This document shows positions 9,901 through 16,662 of a stretch of DNA of 64,000 nucleotides, in pieces; the stretch's first letter is position 1; each line of letters begins with the position of its first letter. The notes beneath the pieces were generated by a model. The model made no database searches and was not told the origin of the DNA. It worked only from the letters and a program-made list of their open reading frames with translations. The DNA comes from Microbacterium thalassium. Its GTDB lineage: Bacteria; Actinomycetota; Actinomycetes; Actinomycetales; Microbacteriaceae. A program made the translations under genes and the position numbers. The stretch is taken from assembly GCF_014208045.1 (NCBI RefSeq), contig NZ_JACHML010000001.1, positions 2,666,001 through 2,730,000 of the forward strand, written 5' to 3'.

Positions 9901-10496
9901 CGGATCTCGCCGGCCAGATCGCTCAGGCGCGTGAGGTTGGCCTCCATCGCGTCGAGCTTGCGCAGGGTCTTCTCCTTGCGCCGCCGGTGCTTGAGGATTC
10001 CGGCGGCCTCCTCGATGAAGCCGCGCCGGTCCTCGGGGGTCGCCTGCAGCACGCTGTCGAGGCGTCCCTGGCCGACGATGACGTGCATCTCACGGCCCAG
10101 ACCCGAGTCGCTCAGCAGCTCCTGCACGTCCAGCAGCCGGCATCCCTCGCCGTTGATGGCGTACTCGCTGGCGCCGTTGCGGAAGAGGGTCCGGCTGATC
10201 GTGACCTCGGTGTACTCGATCGGCAGAGCGCCGTCGGAGTTGTCGATCGTGAGCTGCACCTCGGCGCGGCCGAGCGGGCCGCGCGTGGCCGTGCCGGCGA
10301 AGATGACGTCCTCCATCTTGCCGCCGCGCAGGGTCTTCGCGCCCTGTTCGCCCATGACCCACGCGAGCGCGTCGACGACGTTCGACTTGCCGGATCCGTT
10401 GGGGCCGACGATGCACGTCACGCCGGGCTCGAGCGCGAAGGCGGTGGGCTGCGCGAACGACTTGAACCCTTTGAGCGTCACGCTCTTCAGGTGCAT
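6951..10496 (-). CDS. smc: Chromosome segregation protein SMC
   Basis: 1181 aa, full length. Walker A GPNGSGKS (31-38), long coiled coils ~165-500 and ~660-1010, a hinge domain around 500-650 (RGASGVRGIVSDAVQI), the ABC signature LSGGERSLAAVAL starting at 1086, and Walker B YILDEVEAALDD (~1111). The protein forms the ring-shaped ATPase that organises the chromosome with ScpA/ScpB, which are not in this window. Near residue 925-945 there is a short acidic insertion (EGEADDGEADAGEP) preceded by a tract of AT-ending codons. It normally sits just after rnc-mutM in actinobacteria; here ~5 kb of accessory DNA intervenes. Confidence 0.97.
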   Translation of the reverse strand: MHLKSVTLKGFKSFAQPTAFALEPGVTCIVGPNGSGKSNVVDALAWVMGEQGAKTLRGGKMEDVIFAGTATRGPLGRAEVQLTIDNSDGALPIEYTEVTISRTLFRNGASEYAINGEGCRLLDVQELLSDSGLGREMHVIVGQGRLDSVLQATPEDRRGFIEEAAGILKHRRRKEKTLRKLDAMEANLTRLSDLAGEIRRQLKPLGRQAEIAREAATIAAVVRDAKARLFADELVAMRAQLADFARTEHERHAERIVLEDQLDQVRGDVQRLEAEQRSEAVDEARRVAFGLERVQERLRALYNLAGQRLALLGETAADDVIERTTVSQGMIDDARAEIDDLGAGLGAAQDAAAAAAREVIRARAELDALDVDIAAQSALVSEHDMKITALRGSAEAAESARSAVHTAVDRQRRALDAALARRAEAEEALAGVDPDLAPETSSAEHAAAYERAQRDATDAEAAVGDLRERLHAAEREVEALTAQTTALGRALDVKSAASALVARGASGVRGIVSDAVQITSGYEPAVAAVLGSLAEGVLVDGWDDAIALADDVRGSDLGVVDVVVAGADRRTPRGDVPAGLVSAADVVTAPEGVLTILADVWVADDLSAARAAGGRLADTAGIMIVTRAGELWTPYGLRAGTGSSRSRLELGAERDAAAERRDEIAVVADSLREALAERAAELQAARQHAKASLGTLRENDAALAAHAEKVNRATVRHEAAVAECDRLAAGLAQAQAAVEEADAAARSAEDQLTSALEAPRPILDASARDGLLEALEAARDGEMRTRLDVETLRERIRAEEARVAQLERQREREREAAAEAARRAVIRRAQREIAEGVVEQLPAVLDSVDRSVSQARVELAAAELTRTAVTEELVRLRGQESAVRERLAALTESVHGLELQIHEKRLHVNGLLERVRSELSLDEDILISEYGPDQPVPGDGATEGEADDGEADAGEPTTVPYSRAEQKKRLQEAERKLSRLGRVNPLALEEFAALEQRHAFLTEQLADLTQTRKDLLTIIAELDERMQSIFLAAFEDTRVAFGEVFPILFPGGSGSISLTDPDSPLTTGIEVAVRPVGKKIERLSLLSGGERSLAAVALLTAIFKARPSPFYILDEVEAALDDANLGRLLGVFEQLRENSQLIVITHQKRTMEIADALYGVSMRQDGVSAVVGQRVRERASA

Positions 10497-10626
10497 GGAT
10501 GCGCCCTCCGCCCCGGTCGATTACCGGACCACGCTACCCGAGTGCGGGGCCTGCGCCGTCGAGGCGAGCCGACGAAGACGCGTACCCGGGCGACACGCCC
10601 GTCGGGCGTCGATTCTGGGAGAATCC

Positions 10627-10656
10627 TTGACGCGCCGTCATCGGCGGGGATAGTGT
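10627..10656 (+). promoter_or_regulatory. Promoter for the small-ORF/GNAT unit
   Basis: TTGACG at 10627-10632 and TAGTGT at 10651-10656 with an 18-bp spacer, a good sigma-70-type promoter in otherwise GC-rich DNA. It lies 36 bp before the start of the 36-codon ORF and diverges from smc. It argues that the small ORF is transcribed. Confidence 0.6.
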
Positions 10657-10691
10657 TCATTCCCGCAACCGAAGTCGAGAGGAGGCCCCCG

Positions 10692-10802
10692 ATGATCACT
10701 TACGCAACGCAGACGCTCATGCCGATGCTTGGATGCGTCACGCCCACGGGAGCCGTCTCCTTCGGGGTGCGTCAGAACGGTCGCGTTCACACCGCCATCT
10801 GA
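10692..10802 (+). CDS. 36-aa small ORF with promoter and Shine-Dalgarno
   Basis: I do not recognise this peptide. It starts MITYATQTLMPMLGCVTPTG and ends RVHTAI. A purine-rich ribosome site (GAGAGGAGG) precedes the ATG, and a sigma-70-type promoter lies 36 bp upstream. There is no clear signal peptide; the middle has one Cys and a Gly/Val stretch. The next gene (83 aa) begins 164 bp downstream on the same strand, so this could be a short protein or a leader peptide. Nothing in the composition points to a particular amino acid sensor. Confidence 0.5.
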   Translation: MITYATQTLMPMLGCVTPTGAVSFGVRQNGRVHTAI

Positions 10803-10966
10803 CCTCCGCACAGGAGAACTCCGCCCATTTCCGGGCGTGACGTCCCTGCGCCACCGCTGAGAAGCGCCCCATCCGGCGCGCACTCTCGCCCTCCCTCCGT
10901 GCTGCGGCACGGTTCTCGCCCGGCGATCGTCCGGGCACCCACCTCCCACAAGGAAGCGACACCATC

Positions 10967-11218
10967 ATGAACACCCTCATCGCGCCGCAGCGCAGTCCGG
11001 CACTGCCGAGCGAGCTGCAGCACCATCCGTCATCGCGCCGTCCCTCGCCGCTGGACCGCATCGCGTTCGCGATCGGCATCCGGCTGCTGCTGTGGAGCGA
11101 GCGCTCCCGACCCGCGCCCGATCGCGCGCGCCACAGCCGGCACCGCGAGCAGGACGCCGCCCGAGCCGCGCGCGAGCAGCACTGGCAGTCGCTCGCGCTG
11201 CAGGCGCCACTGCGCTGA
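10967..11218 (+). CDS. Hypothetical 83-aa basic protein
   Basis: Unknown function. It has a strong ribosome site (AAGGAAG, 8 nt before ATG). Residues ~28-42 (LDRIAFAIGIRLLLW) form one amphipathic or membrane-associated helix. The second half is very basic (RSRPAPDRARHSRHREQ) and ends in a helical ARAAREQHWQSLALQ segment. No catalytic motif. It follows the 36-aa ORF, and a GC-rich hairpin separates it from the GNAT pair. The short helix plus Arg-rich tail suggests a peripheral membrane or nucleic-acid-binding protein; this is a guess. Confidence 0.6.
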   Translation: MNTLIAPQRSPALPSELQHHPSSRRPSPLDRIAFAIGIRLLLWSERSRPAPDRARHSRHREQDAARAAREQHWQSLALQAPLR

Positions 11219-11219
11219 A

Positions 11220-11249
11220 GCGGGTCCGCCGGCAACCCGGCGGGCCCGC
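11220..11249 (+). terminator. GC-rich hairpin after the 83-aa gene
   Basis: GCGGGTCCGCCGG, a 3-nt loop, then the near-perfect complement. No T tract follows, so it is either a U-less terminator of the kind often seen in high-GC actinobacteria or an RNA stability element between this gene and the GNAT pair. Confidence 0.45.
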
Positions 11250-11296
11250 CCGGCCCCTCCCCCGAAGTCACGACGAGACGAAACGAACCTCTGGAC

Positions 11297-12379
11297 ATGC
11301 CTGACACCCTCACGAGCGTGGAACTGCGCCCGCTCGTCCTTCCGACCTCCATCGATGCGCCGGACGCCGGCGACTATCTCGAGATGGTGCGCGTGCGCAA
11401 CGCCGTGTACCGCGAGATCTCGGGCCACCACGACCACGCCATCGCGCCCGACGAACTGCTGCCGTATCTGCCCTCGACGCCCGACACCGAGCGTCGCATG
11501 TGGATCGTGCTCGACGACGGACGCGTCGTCGGCCGCATCGGACTCGACTTCCCCCTCGAGCACGAGTCGACCGTCGCCTTCTGGCTCATCGAGCTGCTCC
11601 ACGACGCGTGGGGTCGGGGCATCGGCTCCGCCGCGTACGAGCTCGTCGAGCGCACGGCGCGCGAGCGGGGCCGCACGGTCCTGCAGTCGTGGGCCGAGCA
11701 CCCCGCAGCGGCGGGCCCGCAGCTGTCGGCGCCGACCGGCTTCGGCGAGATCCCGCACGACCACGCGGCGCGGTTCTACCTGCGGCACGGGTACGCCCTC
11801 GAGCAGATCGAGCGCAACAGCGCCTTCGACCTGCAGGGCTCGTTCGACGTCGTGGAGCGCCTGCTGGCCGAGGCGCAGGAGGCGGCATCCGGCTACCGCC
11901 TGGTGCGCTGGTCGCCGCCGACTCCCGCGGAGTACGCGCCGTCGTACGGGTGGATGAAGTCCCGCATGATCACCGACGCCCCCGCCGCCGGCCTCGACTT
12001 CGACGAGGAGGACTGGGATGCCGCACGCGTCGCACGCCACGACGCCATCCACCTCGACGGCGGCCGGCTGCTGCAGGTGACGGCGGCCCAGCACATCGCG
12101 TCGGGCGAGCTGGTCGCCTTCAACGAGCTGGTGATCGGCAGGGATCGCACGCGCGCCACACACCAGGAGGACACCCTCGTGCTCAAGGAGCACCGCGGCC
12201 ATCGCCTCGGGCTGCTCGTGAAGTGCGCGGCGCTGATGAGCTGGCGCCGGGTCGCACCCGACTCGCCGCGGGTCCTCACCTACAACGCCGAGGAGAACCG
12301 GCCGATGCTCGACATCAACGAGGCCATCGGCTTCGTCCCGATCGCCTACAACGGCGCATGGAAGAAGGTGCTGACATGA
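11297..12379 (+). CDS. GNAT-family N-acetyltransferase (first of a tandem pair)
   Basis: 360 aa, long enough for two GNAT folds. The N-terminal half (~25-150) has RMWIVLDDGRVVGRIGLDFP and a partial acetyl-CoA loop (LHDAWGRGIGSAAYELVE, ~98-115). The C-terminal half has a clearer motif [21 protein letters not shown] (~294-313). The end, [20 protein letters not shown], is typical of this two-domain group. The acceptor is unknown. Start is ATG at 11297 with a weak ribosome site. It overlaps the next GNAT gene by 4 nt (ATGA). A near-identical copy of its last ~285 bp lies at 14411-14696. Confidence 0.85.
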   Translation: MPDTLTSVELRPLVLPTSIDAPDAGDYLEMVRVRNAVYREISGHHDHAIAPDELLPYLPSTPDTERRMWIVLDDGRVVGRIGLDFPLEHESTVAFWLIELLHDAWGRGIGSAAYELVERTARERGRTVLQSWAEHPAAAGPQLSAPTGFGEIPHDHAARFYLRHGYALEQIERNSAFDLQGSFDVVERLLAEAQEAASGYRLVRWSPPTPAEYAPSYGWMKSRMITDAPAAGLDFDEEDWDAARVARHDAIHLDGGRLLQVTAAQHIASGELVAFNELVIGRDRTRATHQEDTLVLKEHRGHRLGLLVKCAALMSWRRVAPDSPRVLTYNAEENRPMLDINEAIGFVPIAYNGAWKKVLT

Positions 12380-13476
12380 CCGTCGTCGCGGATGCCTCGA
12401 TCGAGGTGACGCCGGTTCCCGATCCCCCGTCGGTGGCGGGGGCTGACCTGCGGGTGTTCGCCGAGCTCGCACGCCTCGCCAACGCGTCCTGCCGGCACGA
12501 CGCCGGGCACGACCACTTCGACCGCCCGGCGCTCGAGCTCATCACGCGCTGGGTGGACCGGGCCGATCGCGTGCACTCGGGCGTGCTGGCCCGACGCGGC
12601 GGCGTCACGGTGGGCGCCGCGGTGGCGGTCATGCCGCTGGACGATGGCGCGCCGAACGTCGAGTTCGACATCTGGCTCGAGCCGAATCGCTGGGGTGAGG
12701 GCATCGAGGAGTCGCTGCTCGCCGCCATCGAGCGCAAGGCCGTCGAGCTGGGTCGTCCCGTGCTGCAGACCTTCACCATTCATCGGCCCGGCGCGTCGGG
12801 CGAGAGCATCGCCTCGCCGACCGGCAGCGGATCGGTTCCCGCCGGCGACCGGCAGACCCGCCTGATGCTCGACCACGGCTACGTGCTGCAGCAGGTCGAG
12901 CGCAACAGCGTGCTCGATCTCGCCGGCGACATGGCGCCGATCGCGCGCATGCGGGATGCCGCGGCGACCGCGGCAGGGCCCGACTACCGTGTCGTCACGT
13001 GGACGACGCCGACGCCCGACGAGCACCTCGAGGGATACGCGTACGCGATCTCGCGCCTGTCGACCGATGCGCCAACAGGCGACTTCGTGTGGCCGGAGGA
13101 GGAGTGGGACGGCGCACGGGTGAGGCGGCGCGACGCGAACTCCGCCGACGCGGGACTGACGATCGGCGTGGCCGTCGCGATTCACATCCCGACGGGCGCC
13201 GTCGCGGCATACACCGAGCTCGCGATCGGCGAGGACCCGCGCAGCGCGACGCGGCAGTGGGGAACGCTCGTGCTGCGGGAGCACCGCGGCCGCCGGCTCG
13301 GCACGCTCGTCAAGTGCGAGAACCTGCTGCGGTGGACGGCGATCGCGCCGGACTCACCGCGCGTGTCGACGTTCAACGCCGAGGAGAACCGCTACATGCT
13401 CGACGTCAACGAGGCGATGGGGTTCGTCCCCGCGTCCTACGCGGGCGCATGGCAGAAGACCGTCGGCGGCCGATGA
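12376..13476 (+). CDS. GNAT-family N-acetyltransferase (second of a tandem pair)
   Basis: 366 aa, a diverged paralogue of the gene before it, with the same two-domain layout. N-terminal domain: GGVTVGAAVAVMPLDD and NRWGEGIEESLLAAIERK. C-terminal domain motif A: LVLREHRGRRLGTLVKCENL, ending in STFNAEENRYMLDVNEAMGFVP. Starts at the ATG of an ATGA overlap, so the pair is translationally coupled and the proteins may work together. A decayed copy of its 5' end lies at 14693-14855. Its stop is 1 bp from the stop of the convergent Tat-exported protein gene. Substrate unknown. Confidence 0.85.
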   Translation: MTVVADASIEVTPVPDPPSVAGADLRVFAELARLANASCRHDAGHDHFDRPALELITRWVDRADRVHSGVLARRGGVTVGAAVAVMPLDDGAPNVEFDIWLEPNRWGEGIEESLLAAIERKAVELGRPVLQTFTIHRPGASGESIASPTGSGSVPAGDRQTRLMLDHGYVLQQVERNSVLDLAGDMAPIARMRDAAATAAGPDYRVVTWTTPTPDEHLEGYAYAISRLSTDAPTGDFVWPEEEWDGARVRRRDANSADAGLTIGVAVAIHIPTGAVAAYTELAIGEDPRSATRQWGTLVLREHRGRRLGTLVKCENLLRWTAIAPDSPRVSTFNAEENRYMLDVNEAMGFVPASYAGAWQKTVGGR

Positions 13477-13477
13477 G

Positions 13478-14008
13478 TCAGCCGGCGGAGCACTGGTTGT
13501 AGTTGCTGCTGTTGCCGTCGCGGCGCTTCGTGACATACCCCGTCAGGTCGCCGGTGATCGTGTACGGCGCGATGGGAGCCACGCTCGCCGAGACCGTTCC
13601 GGTCTGGTTGTGCCCGAGCTGGAACGCGATGCTGATCACGCCGGCGAACGGGCCGCCGGGGGCGTCGACGATGTAGGGGTCGGCTGCCGTGCCGGTGCCG
13701 CTGTTGATGGGGAAGCCCGGCGTCGCGGTGAACGAGCCGCCTCCGGTGTGCGTCAGCGTGATCGCCACCTGCGCCGTGAGTGGGAACGGGCCGAGGGTGA
13801 CGGTGATGGTGCCCGTGCTGCCCGTGCCGTTGCACGAGCCTTGGACCGAGACGTTGCCGGTCGCACCGGCGCCTCCGGTGGGAGTCTCGCTCGCGGTCGC
13901 CTCGGGCACGGCCGCGGCGACGGCGATCACCGGCACCGCCCAGGCCGCGGCCTTCGTCACCGTTCTCCGGCTGACGGACCGATCGGTCGCGCGTTCGGTG
14001 TACTCCAT
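13478..14008 (-). CDS. Tat-exported small Thr/Gly-rich protein (copy A)
   Basis: 176 aa. The N-terminus is a twin-arginine signal: SRRTVTKAAAWAV with the arginines at 14-15, a hydrophobic stretch and a likely cleavage after EATA (~39). The mature part is rich in Thr, Gly, Ser and beta-branched residues and looks like one beta-sandwich. One Cys lies near each end of it (SCNGTG, YNQCSAG), probably forming a disulfide. I chose the ATG at 14008 because of GAGGGGGGA just before it; an upstream in-frame start would read through the neighbouring fpg fragment. Function unknown; paralogous to 15089-15598 in signal and cysteine layout. Confidence 0.75.
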   Translation of the reverse strand: MEYTERATDRSVSRRTVTKAAAWAVPVIAVAAAVPEATASETPTGGAGATGNVSVQGSCNGTGSTGTITVTLGPFPLTAQVAITLTHTGGGSFTATPGFPINSGTGTAADPYIVDAPGGPFAGVISIAFQLGHNQTGTVSASVAPIAPYTITGDLTGYVTKRRDGNSSNYNQCSAG

Positions 14009-14031
14009 GAGTCCCCCCTCGAGACGACAAC

Positions 14032-14054
14032 AGGCGACGGGGTCCCCGTCGCCT
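14032..14054. repeat. Perfect palindrome upstream of Tat protein A
   Basis: AGGCGACGGGG, one T, then its exact complement. It sits between the fpg fragment and the Tat gene. A similar GGCGACGG...CCGTC arrangement follows the same CCCCTCGAGACGAC sequence near 14905, upstream of the third, truncated Tat gene, so hairpin and leader belong to the family cassette. Confidence 0.6.
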
Positions 14055-14063
14055 GCTCTCACC

Positions 14064-14411
14064 CTACCGGACCCGCTGGCACCGGGGGCAGAAGTGGCTC
14101 GACCGGTTCGTGAACGACACGCGGACGATCGGGCGTCCACAGCGGGGGCATGACTCCCCCGTCCGACCGTACGCGTTGAGCGAGTGGGCGAAGTACCCGG
14201 CCTGGCCGTTGACGTTGACGTACTGCGCGTCGAAGCTCGTGCCGCCTTCGGCCAGCGCCTTCTCGAGCACGGCGCGGACCTCGGCCAGCAGCCGGCCTAC
14301 GGCGCGCGTCGGCAATGACCCGGCACGGGTCTCGGGGTGGATCCGAGCCGCCCACAGCGCCCCGTCCGCGTAGATGTTGCCGATGCCGCTGACCACGGTC
14401 TGGTCCAGCAG
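14064..14411 (-). pseudogene. 3'-end fragment of fpg (mutM)
   Basis: About 116 codons nearly identical to the C-terminal part of the intact fpg at 15718-16662: [19 protein letters not shown], then [20 protein letters not shown] and the zinc finger ending HFCPRCQ. The N-terminal two thirds, with the catalytic proline and glutamate, are absent, so it cannot be a glycosylase. The match stops abruptly at about 14411, where CTGGTCCAGCAGC runs directly into GNAT sequence on the opposite strand. The stop differs from the parent (QRVR then TAG). Confidence 0.9.
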
Positions 14412-14696
14412 CTCGCGTCGGGCGAGCTGGTCGCCTTCAACGAGCTGGTGATCGGCAGGGATCGCACGCGCGCCACACACCAGGAGGACACGCTCGTGCT
14501 CAAGGAACACCGCGGCCATCGCCTCGGGCTGCTCGTAAAGTGCGCGGCGCTGATGAGCTGGCGCCGGGTCGCACCCGACTCGCCGCGGGTCCTCACCTAC
14601 AACGCCGAGGAGAACCGGCCGATGCTCGACATCAACGAGGCGATCGGGTTCGTCCCGATCGCCTACAACGGCGCATGGAAGAAGGTGCTGACATGA
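14411..14696 (+). pseudogene. 3'-end fragment of the first GNAT gene
   Basis: Starts inside a codon run equal to positions ~12100-12379 and carries the same last ~95 residues ([20 protein letters not shown] through GAWKKVLT). I count only a handful of mismatches over ~285 bp, for example GACACC to GACACG and GAGCAC to GAACAC. There is no start and no first domain. It ends in the same ATGA overlap as the parent. Confidence 0.9.
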
Positions 14697-14855
14697 CCGT
14701 CGTCGGGATGCCTCGATCGAGCTGACCCCGGTCCCGGATCCGCCAGCGGTCGCGCGGGCCGATCTCGGCGTCTTCGCCGACCTCGCGCGCCTGAGCAACG
14801 CGTCGTACCTGCACGACGCGGGACACGACCACTTCGACCGGCCCGCGCCGGAGGT
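14693..14855 (+). pseudogene. 5'-end fragment of the second GNAT gene, frameshifted
   Basis: Resembles 12376-12540 but is more diverged than the preceding fragment. One base is missing after ATGACCGTCGTCG, which shifts the frame at codon ~5, and the similarity stops around 14855 where it meets the reversed 5' end of a Tat-protein gene. Confidence 0.8.
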
Positions 14856-14901
14856 AGCGTCGAGTGACCACGCGCTCGGTGGCGTTCTGTGCGGAATCCA
14901 T
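14856..14901 (-). pseudogene. 5'-end fragment of a third Tat-exported protein gene
   Basis: Reads [15 protein letters not shown] and then runs into reversed GNAT sequence. The first 15 residues parallel the intact copies (N-terminal Thr/Glu-rich, then a twin arginine), and the upstream sequence CTCGAGGGGG is nearly the same ribosome site as that of copy A. Hydrophobic core and mature domain are missing. Confidence 0.7.
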
Positions 14902-15088
14902 CGAGGCCCCCTCGAGACGACGGCGACGGTCACGCCGTCACCAGGGTCGAGCCTGGCCACCCCGCGAGAAGACCTCGGGTTGGATCCGCGCCGTCGACAG
15001 CCGCTTCCCGGCGTGGAAGACTGCGCCGCGGCGTCGACCTCGGCCGCACCGCCCTGCACGGGAACGAGTGTTCCCGCACGGCCCGGGG
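14902..15088. other. Non-coding remnant between Tat fragment and Tat protein B
   Basis: 187 bp with no supported gene. It holds a palindromic GGCGACGG...CCGTCACC element near 14903-14922 and a short stretch (14974-14996, GTTGGATCCGCGCCGTCGAC) resembling the fpg segment at 16024-16042, perhaps a more decayed copy. No transposase or attachment site seen. Confidence 0.4.
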
Positions 15089-15598
15089 TCAGAATGCGTA
15101 GCAGGTTCTCCAGCCATCGTCACCTGGAAGGCCACTCATCCCGGCGAAGCCGTGAGGATTGCCGACATACTGATTGTCGACGTAGAGGCCTGCGCTGACA
15201 CCATAGGACCGTGAGGTGTCCAGCACCTGCCAGGACAGCGTGAACGTGGCCTCGTAGGGAACGGTCGTGAGGGTCGCCGAGCCGATCCACGAGTTGAGGC
15301 CGCCCTGCCCCCTCCAGCCGCTCGGGGGCACCACGGACAGCGTTCCGTCGAAAGTCTGGCGTACGAGTGAGAGATTGAGCCGGGCTCCGAGCGGGGCGTC
15401 CGTGATCGAGACATCGATGTAGCCGGTCAGGTCGGACCCCACCCCGCACCGCGCTGTCACGCGGGCGGGTGGAACGCTGGCCGCGGAGGCCGGGACGGGC
15501 GACGCCATCAGGATCGCCGGCGCGGCCCAGGCAACCGCCCGCGTCACCGTCCGACGCGTGACACCCGCACCGTGTGGTTCCCGTGTCTCGTCCGTCAT
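15089..15598 (-). CDS. Tat-exported small protein (copy B)
   Basis: 169 aa. The twin-arginine signal is [16 protein letters not shown] (arginines 15-16) with a probable cleavage after PASA (~39). The mature domain is beta-rich, with Cys near each end (TARCGVG and the C-terminal WRTCYAF) as in copy A. Sequence identity in the mature part is low, so the copies are related by layout and signal rather than recent duplication. I use the ATG at 15598; a GTG at 15625 would add 9 residues. It lies 119 bp downstream of fpg on the same strand. Function unknown. Confidence 0.72.
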   Translation of the reverse strand: MTDETREPHGAGVTRRTVTRAVAWAAPAILMASPVPASAASVPPARVTARCGVGSDLTGYIDVSITDAPLGARLNLSLVRQTFDGTLSVVPPSGWRGQGGLNSWIGSATLTTVPYEATFTLSWQVLDTSRSYGVSAGLYVDNQYVGNPHGFAGMSGLPGDDGWRTCYAF

Positions 15599-15717
15599 CG
15601 ACCGATCCCGTCGTGAGCCGTGCACGTGGCGACCACGTTACCGGAGCGTGCGTCCGTGTCAATCGGGCGCGTGACGACGCCGGGACGCAGCCCGATCCTG
15701 CGCACACGCCGACGTGT

Positions 15718-16662
15718 TCAGACGCGAGGAGTGCCGTCGTCCACGGCGACGCCGCGTGACCGCCGCTGGCAGCGGGGGCAGAAATGGCTCGAACGGTTCG
15801 TGAACGACACGCGCGCGATCGGCCGGCCGCACCGCGGGCACGGCTCGCCGGTGCGGCCGTACGCGTTGAGCGAGTGGGCGAAGTACCCGGCCTGGCCGTT
15901 GACGTTGACGTACTGCGCGTCGAAGCTCGTCCCGCCCTCGGCCAGCGCCTTCTCGAGCACGGCGCGGACCTCGGCCAGCAGCCTGTTGACGGCGCGCGTC
16001 GGCAGCGACCCGGCACGGGTCTCGGGGTGGATCCGCGCCGCCCACAGCGCCTCGTCCGCGTAGATGTTGCCGATCCCGCTGACGACGGTCTGGTCCAGCA
16101 GCACCCGCTTGACCGCGGAGTCCTTCCGCCCGAGCGTCGCGCGGAACGCGCGGTCGGCGAACGCCGGGTCAAGGGGGTCGCGGGCGATGTGGGCGACCTG
16201 GGTCGGCACGCGAGGATCGGCTGAGCCGAAGCCGCCGGCCGCGGCATCGGGCGTCGGCACGAGCGCGTCCATCGCGAGCGAGCCGAAGGTGCGCTGATCG
16301 GCGAAGACCACCGCCAGCTCGCCGTGCCTCGGGTGCTCGACGGCGATGCGGACCCGCTCATGGCGCTCGCGCGGCGCCCCCGGCTCGCGCAACAGCAGCT
16401 GCCCGCTCATGCCGAGGTGCGCCACCACGGCACTGTCGCCGGATTCCGGCCCGGCGGGCGCGAGCGGGAGCCAGAGGAACTTGCCGCGACGCGCCGCGGC
16501 GGCGATCGTGCGCCCGCGAAGCCGGCCCTCGAAGTCGGCCGGCGTTCCCGGATGCCGCGTCAGCGCGCGCTCGTCGAGCACCTCGACGTCGGCGACGAAG
16601 GCGCCCGTGACGGCGGGTTCGAGGCCGGCGCGGACGACCTCGACCTCGGGAAGCTCAGGCAC
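15718..16662 (-). CDS. mutM: Formamidopyrimidine-DNA glycosylase Fpg/MutM
   Basis: 314 aa. Removes oxidised purines such as 8-oxoguanine and nicks the strand. It begins MPELPEVEVVR, giving the catalytic P2 and E3; the H2TH region is [20 protein letters not shown]; the C-terminal zinc finger is C275/C278...C295/C298 (CPRCGRP, FCPRCQ). It ends with ~15 extra residues after the finger (RSRGVAVDDGTPRV). The start overlaps the end of rnc by 8 nt, the usual actinobacterial order. Its 3' part has been copied to 14064-14411. Confidence 0.97.
   Translation of the reverse strand: MPELPEVEVVRAGLEPAVTGAFVADVEVLDERALTRHPGTPADFEGRLRGRTIAAAARRGKFLWLPLAPAGPESGDSAVVAHLGMSGQLLLREPGAPRERHERVRIAVEHPRHGELAVVFADQRTFGSLAMDALVPTPDAAAGGFGSADPRVPTQVAHIARDPLDPAFADRAFRATLGRKDSAVKRVLLDQTVVSGIGNIYADEALWAARIHPETRAGSLPTRAVNRLLAEVRAVLEKALAEGGTSFDAQYVNVNGQAGYFAHSLNAYGRTGEPCPRCGRPIARVSFTNRSSHFCPRCQRRSRGVAVDDGTPRV

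Noticed and set aside
7059..10802. A 1247-codon plus-strand ORF opposite smc
   Set aside because: It mirrors smc codons in an antisense frame, a common artefact at high GC; only its last 36 codons have start signals of their own.
14064..15059. A minus-strand ORF of 331 codons joining the fpg fragment to upstream sequence
   Set aside because: It crosses the junctions of the pseudogene mosaic and reads GNAT sequence backwards; it is a fusion artefact, not a new gene.
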